Of a stretch of 6,847 nt of DNA, positions 5,456-6,847 are shown piece after piece. The position numbers and the translations under genes are program-made. The notes beneath the pieces are model-generated. The model saw only the letters and a program-made list of their open reading frames with translations, did no database searches and was not told the origin of the DNA. Where the stretch lies: assembly GCA_902493615.1 (NCBI GenBank), contig CABUQK010000105.1, positions 1 through 6,847 of the forward strand, in the 5' to 3' direction. This stretch comes from an uncultured Collinsella sp. (lineage in GTDB: Bacteria; Actinomycetota; Coriobacteriia; Coriobacteriales; Coriobacteriaceae). How positions within the stretch are numbered: position 1 is the stretch's first letter; each line of letters begins with the position of its first letter.

Positions 5456-5698
5456 ATGGATCGCTCCGAAATCTTCGACAAGATCGCCGAGGTCGCTGCT
5501 GACGTTCTGGGCGTCGATGTTGCCGAAATTAGCGATGAGACCACCTTTGACGACCTCGATGCCAACTCGCTCGAGCGCCTGCAGCTGGTGACGGCTATCG
5601 AGGACGAGTTTAGCCTCGAGATCGATGACGAGACTCTGCTGTCGCTCAACTCTGTCGCCGACGCCGTCGACGCGATCGAAAACGCCAAGGAGGCCTAA
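5456..5698 (+). CDS. acpP: Acyl carrier protein
   Basis: ACP carries growing fatty-acyl chains on a 4'-phosphopantetheine arm and supplies acyl-ACP to PlsX. The 80-aa acidic product has the expected length and helix order: helix I about 2-17, the attachment site in DDLDANSLERLQLV (32-45) at Ser38, helix II following, and a C-terminal helix about 66-78 (SVADAVDAIENAK). The residue before the serine is Asn (NSL) instead of the common Asp (DSL). The start is set by AGAGGAAG (5444-5451) upstream of the ATG at 5456; the frame is open from 5219, but upstream codons belong to plsX and the gap in other frames. rnc follows after 3 nt, as in the common acpP-rnc order. Partners FabD, FabG and FabH are not in this window. 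Confidence 0.93.
   Translation: MDRSEIFDKIAEVAADVLGVDVAEISDETTFDDLDANSLERLQLVTAIEDEFSLEIDDETLLSLNSVADAVDAIENAKEA
5687..5693 (+). promoter_or_regulatory. Ribosome binding site of rnc (supports TTG start)
   Basis: A perfect AAGGAGG within the final codons of acpP ends 8 nt before TTG at 5702. It identifies this TTG as the start, because the next in-frame TTG (5708) would be 14 nt away and no ATG occurs near the conserved N-terminus. Confidence 0.8.
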
Positions 5699-5701
5699 GT
5701 C

Positions 5702-6427
5702 TTGGCTTTGTCTGAACGACTCACGCGCGCCCAGGAGATTCTGGGCCATGAGTTCAATAACAAGGTGCTGCTGCGCGCGGCGCTCACGCATCCCTCGGCC
5801 GTCGAGGGCCTGCCGGTCTCTGCCAGCTATGAGCGCCTTGAATTTTTGGGCGATTCCATTTTGGGCGCCGTGGTGGCCCGTTCGCTCTTTGAGTCCTATC
5901 CCGAGTTTGACGAGGGCAAGCTCACGCGCCTGAAGGTGTCCCTTGTCTCGGGCGCCACGCTGTCCGAGGTGTCGCACGAGCTGGGTATCGACGACATCAT
6001 CATCTTTGGCGCCTCCGAGACCGGTACCGGCGCGCGCGGCCTGCACTCGGCGCTTGAGAACGTTTACGAGTCGCTCGTGGGCGCGTTGTATTTGGATGCC
6101 GGTTGGGATGCGGCGGCGGAGTTCATCCACCGTACGCTTAAGCCGCACCTGGCCACCGAGCGTGCCGAGCACCCCGCGAACCCCAAGTCGTTCTTGCAGG
6201 AGTGCGTGCAGGCAGACGGCCACGAGCCTCCCGCGTATAAGCTGGTCGGCTCCGAGGGCCCCGCGCATGCGCCCACCTTTACCGCTGTGGTGCTCATCGA
6301 CGGTATTCGCCAGGGCCGCGGCACCGGTTCCTCCAAGAAGGAGGCCGAGGGGGCCGCTGCTCTCGAGGCGCTCGACCGCATGGGCTACACCACCAACGGC
6401 GTGATTCTTAACAAGAAGCCTGTTTAA
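5702..6427 (+). CDS. rnc: Ribonuclease III
   Basis: RNase III cuts double-stranded RNA, including rRNA precursors, using two Mg ions per active site as a dimer. The 241-aa protein has the nuclease domain at about 5-150 and a double-stranded-RNA-binding domain at about 161-229, ending with SKKEAEGAAALEAL (211-224). The signature ERLEFLGDSILG is at 44-55. Catalytic-residue equivalents to E. coli E38, E41, D45, E65 and E117 are E44, E47, D51, E71 and E123, all at a constant offset of six. The position equivalent to D114 is Asn120 (LENVYESLVGAL), an unusual change. Start is TTG. The gene lies 3 nt after acpP and 10 nt before smc, matching the acpP-rnc-smc order seen in B. subtilis and many Gram-positives. 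Confidence 0.95.
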   Translation: MALSERLTRAQEILGHEFNNKVLLRAALTHPSAVEGLPVSASYERLEFLGDSILGAVVARSLFESYPEFDEGKLTRLKVSLVSGATLSEVSHELGIDDIIIFGASETGTGARGLHSALENVYESLVGALYLDAGWDAAAEFIHRTLKPHLATERAEHPANPKSFLQECVQADGHEPPAYKLVGSEGPAHAPTFTAVVLIDGIRQGRGTGSSKKEAEGAAALEALDRMGYTTNGVILNKKPV

Positions 6428-6437
6428 GCGAGGAACC

Positions 6438-6847
6438 GTGTATCTCAAGTCCCTCACGCTCAAAGGGTTCAAGTCGTTTGCCGACCGCGCCCATATGTCA
6501 TTTGAGCCGGGCCTGACCGTCATCGTCGGTCCCAACGGCTCGGGAAAATCGAACATCTCCGACTCGATTCTGTGGGTCCTGGGCGAGCAGAGTGCCAAGC
6601 AGCTGCGCGGCCAGGCCATGGAGGACGTTATCTTCTCGGGCTCGTCGGCGCGCAAGCCGGTGGGTGTCGCCGAGGTCACGCTGGTGCTCGATAACTCGGA
6701 CCATATGCTGCCCGTCGACTTTGACGAGGTCGCCATTACCCGTCGCATGTACCGCTCGGGCGAAAGCGAGTACCTCATCAACTCGAGCCCGTGCCGCCTG
6801 ATGGACATTCAGGACATCCTGCACGATTCGGGCCTGGGCAAGGATAC
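6438..6847 (+). CDS. smc: Chromosome segregation protein SMC (5' part, runs off window)
   Basis: SMC is the ATPase of the condensin-like SMC-ScpAB complex that compacts and separates sister chromosomes. The frame is open from GTG at 6438 to the edge, giving 136 complete codons of a protein usually about 1170-1200 aa. The N-terminus MYLKSLTLKGFKSFADR is canonical. Walker A GPNGSGKSN is at 31-39, followed by SDSILWVLGEQSAK (41-54) with the Q-loop Gln51. Typical head-domain segments follow: EDVIFSGSSARKP, then EVTLVLDN, ITRRMYRSGESEYLIN and the start of the DIL-HDSGLGKD region at the window end. GAGGA (6430-6434) is close to the GTG (3 nt), so initiation may be weak or coupled to rnc. Coiled coils, hinge, signature motif and Walker B lie outside the window. 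Confidence 0.95.
   Translation, partial: MYLKSLTLKGFKSFADRAHMSFEPGLTVIVGPNGSGKSNISDSILWVLGEQSAKQLRGQAMEDVIFSGSSARKPVGVAEVTLVLDNSDHMLPVDFDEVAITRRMYRSGESEYLINSSPCRLMDIQDILHDSGLGKD

Noticed and set aside
50..6030. Repeated GGTACC hexamers across the window
   Set aside because: Apart from the two in the acpP palindrome they lie in coding sequence (mostly Gly-Thr codons) without regular spacing.
5432..6808. 458-codon open frame on the minus strand opposite acpP, rnc and smc
   Set aside because: It is antisense to three genes with clear family motifs, its translation resembles no protein I know, and long antisense frames are expected in high-GC codon usage.

Overview
The window is high-GC, with short gaps between genes and strong AAGGAGG-type ribosome binding sites. 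It reads as a chromosomal housekeeping segment of a Gram-positive actinobacterium. The best guess is Coriobacteriia (Collinsella-like). The reasons are a short relative of the mycobacterial septal protein SepIVA next to a DUF177 gene, an actinobacterial flavour in the RecG C-terminal motifs, and gene content mixing actinobacterial and Firmicutes-type orders. The phylum is an inference; nothing in the window proves the genus. All nine genes are on the + strand.

Layout. Positions 1-2860 form a tightly coupled block: the 3' part of recG (fork-remodelling helicase), rsmD (16S rRNA G966 methyltransferase) and coaD (phosphopantetheine adenylyltransferase), with 4-nt and 8-nt overlaps. A short gap with a promoter-like element leads to a SepIVA/DivIVA-like coiled-coil gene (2929-3426), which overlaps a DUF177/YceD gene (3426-3980) by one base. 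After a 64-nt gap with another promoter-like element comes rpmF (L32, 4045-4224, 59 aa). plsX (4312-5331), acpP (5456-5698), rnc (5702-6427, TTG start) and the 5' end of smc (6438 to the window edge, GTG start) follow.

How the genes fit together. RsmD, RNase III, YceD and L32 serve ribosome and rRNA production. CoaD supplies coenzyme A, the source of the 4'-phosphopantetheine arm that activates ACP. ACP and PlsX feed acyl groups into membrane phospholipid synthesis. The SepIVA-like protein, SMC and RecG link the locus to septum building, chromosome organisation and replication repair. It is a growth-associated cluster, not an accessory island.

Regulation and oddities. The most interesting DNA is in the two gaps around plsX. 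Each has a -10-like box, an inverted repeat starting exactly 14 nt downstream, and a terminator-like hairpin before the next ribosome binding site. In the plsX gap there is no room for a promoter after the terminator, so plsX must be transcribed through it. That suggests attenuation or partial read-through control of lipid genes. At protein level, RNase III has Asn where a conserved metal-binding Asp is expected, CoaD lacks about five residues in a helix region, and ACP has Asn-Ser-Leu instead of Asp-Ser-Leu. I found no mobile element, CRISPR array, tRNA or rRNA, and no clearly new multi-gene system.
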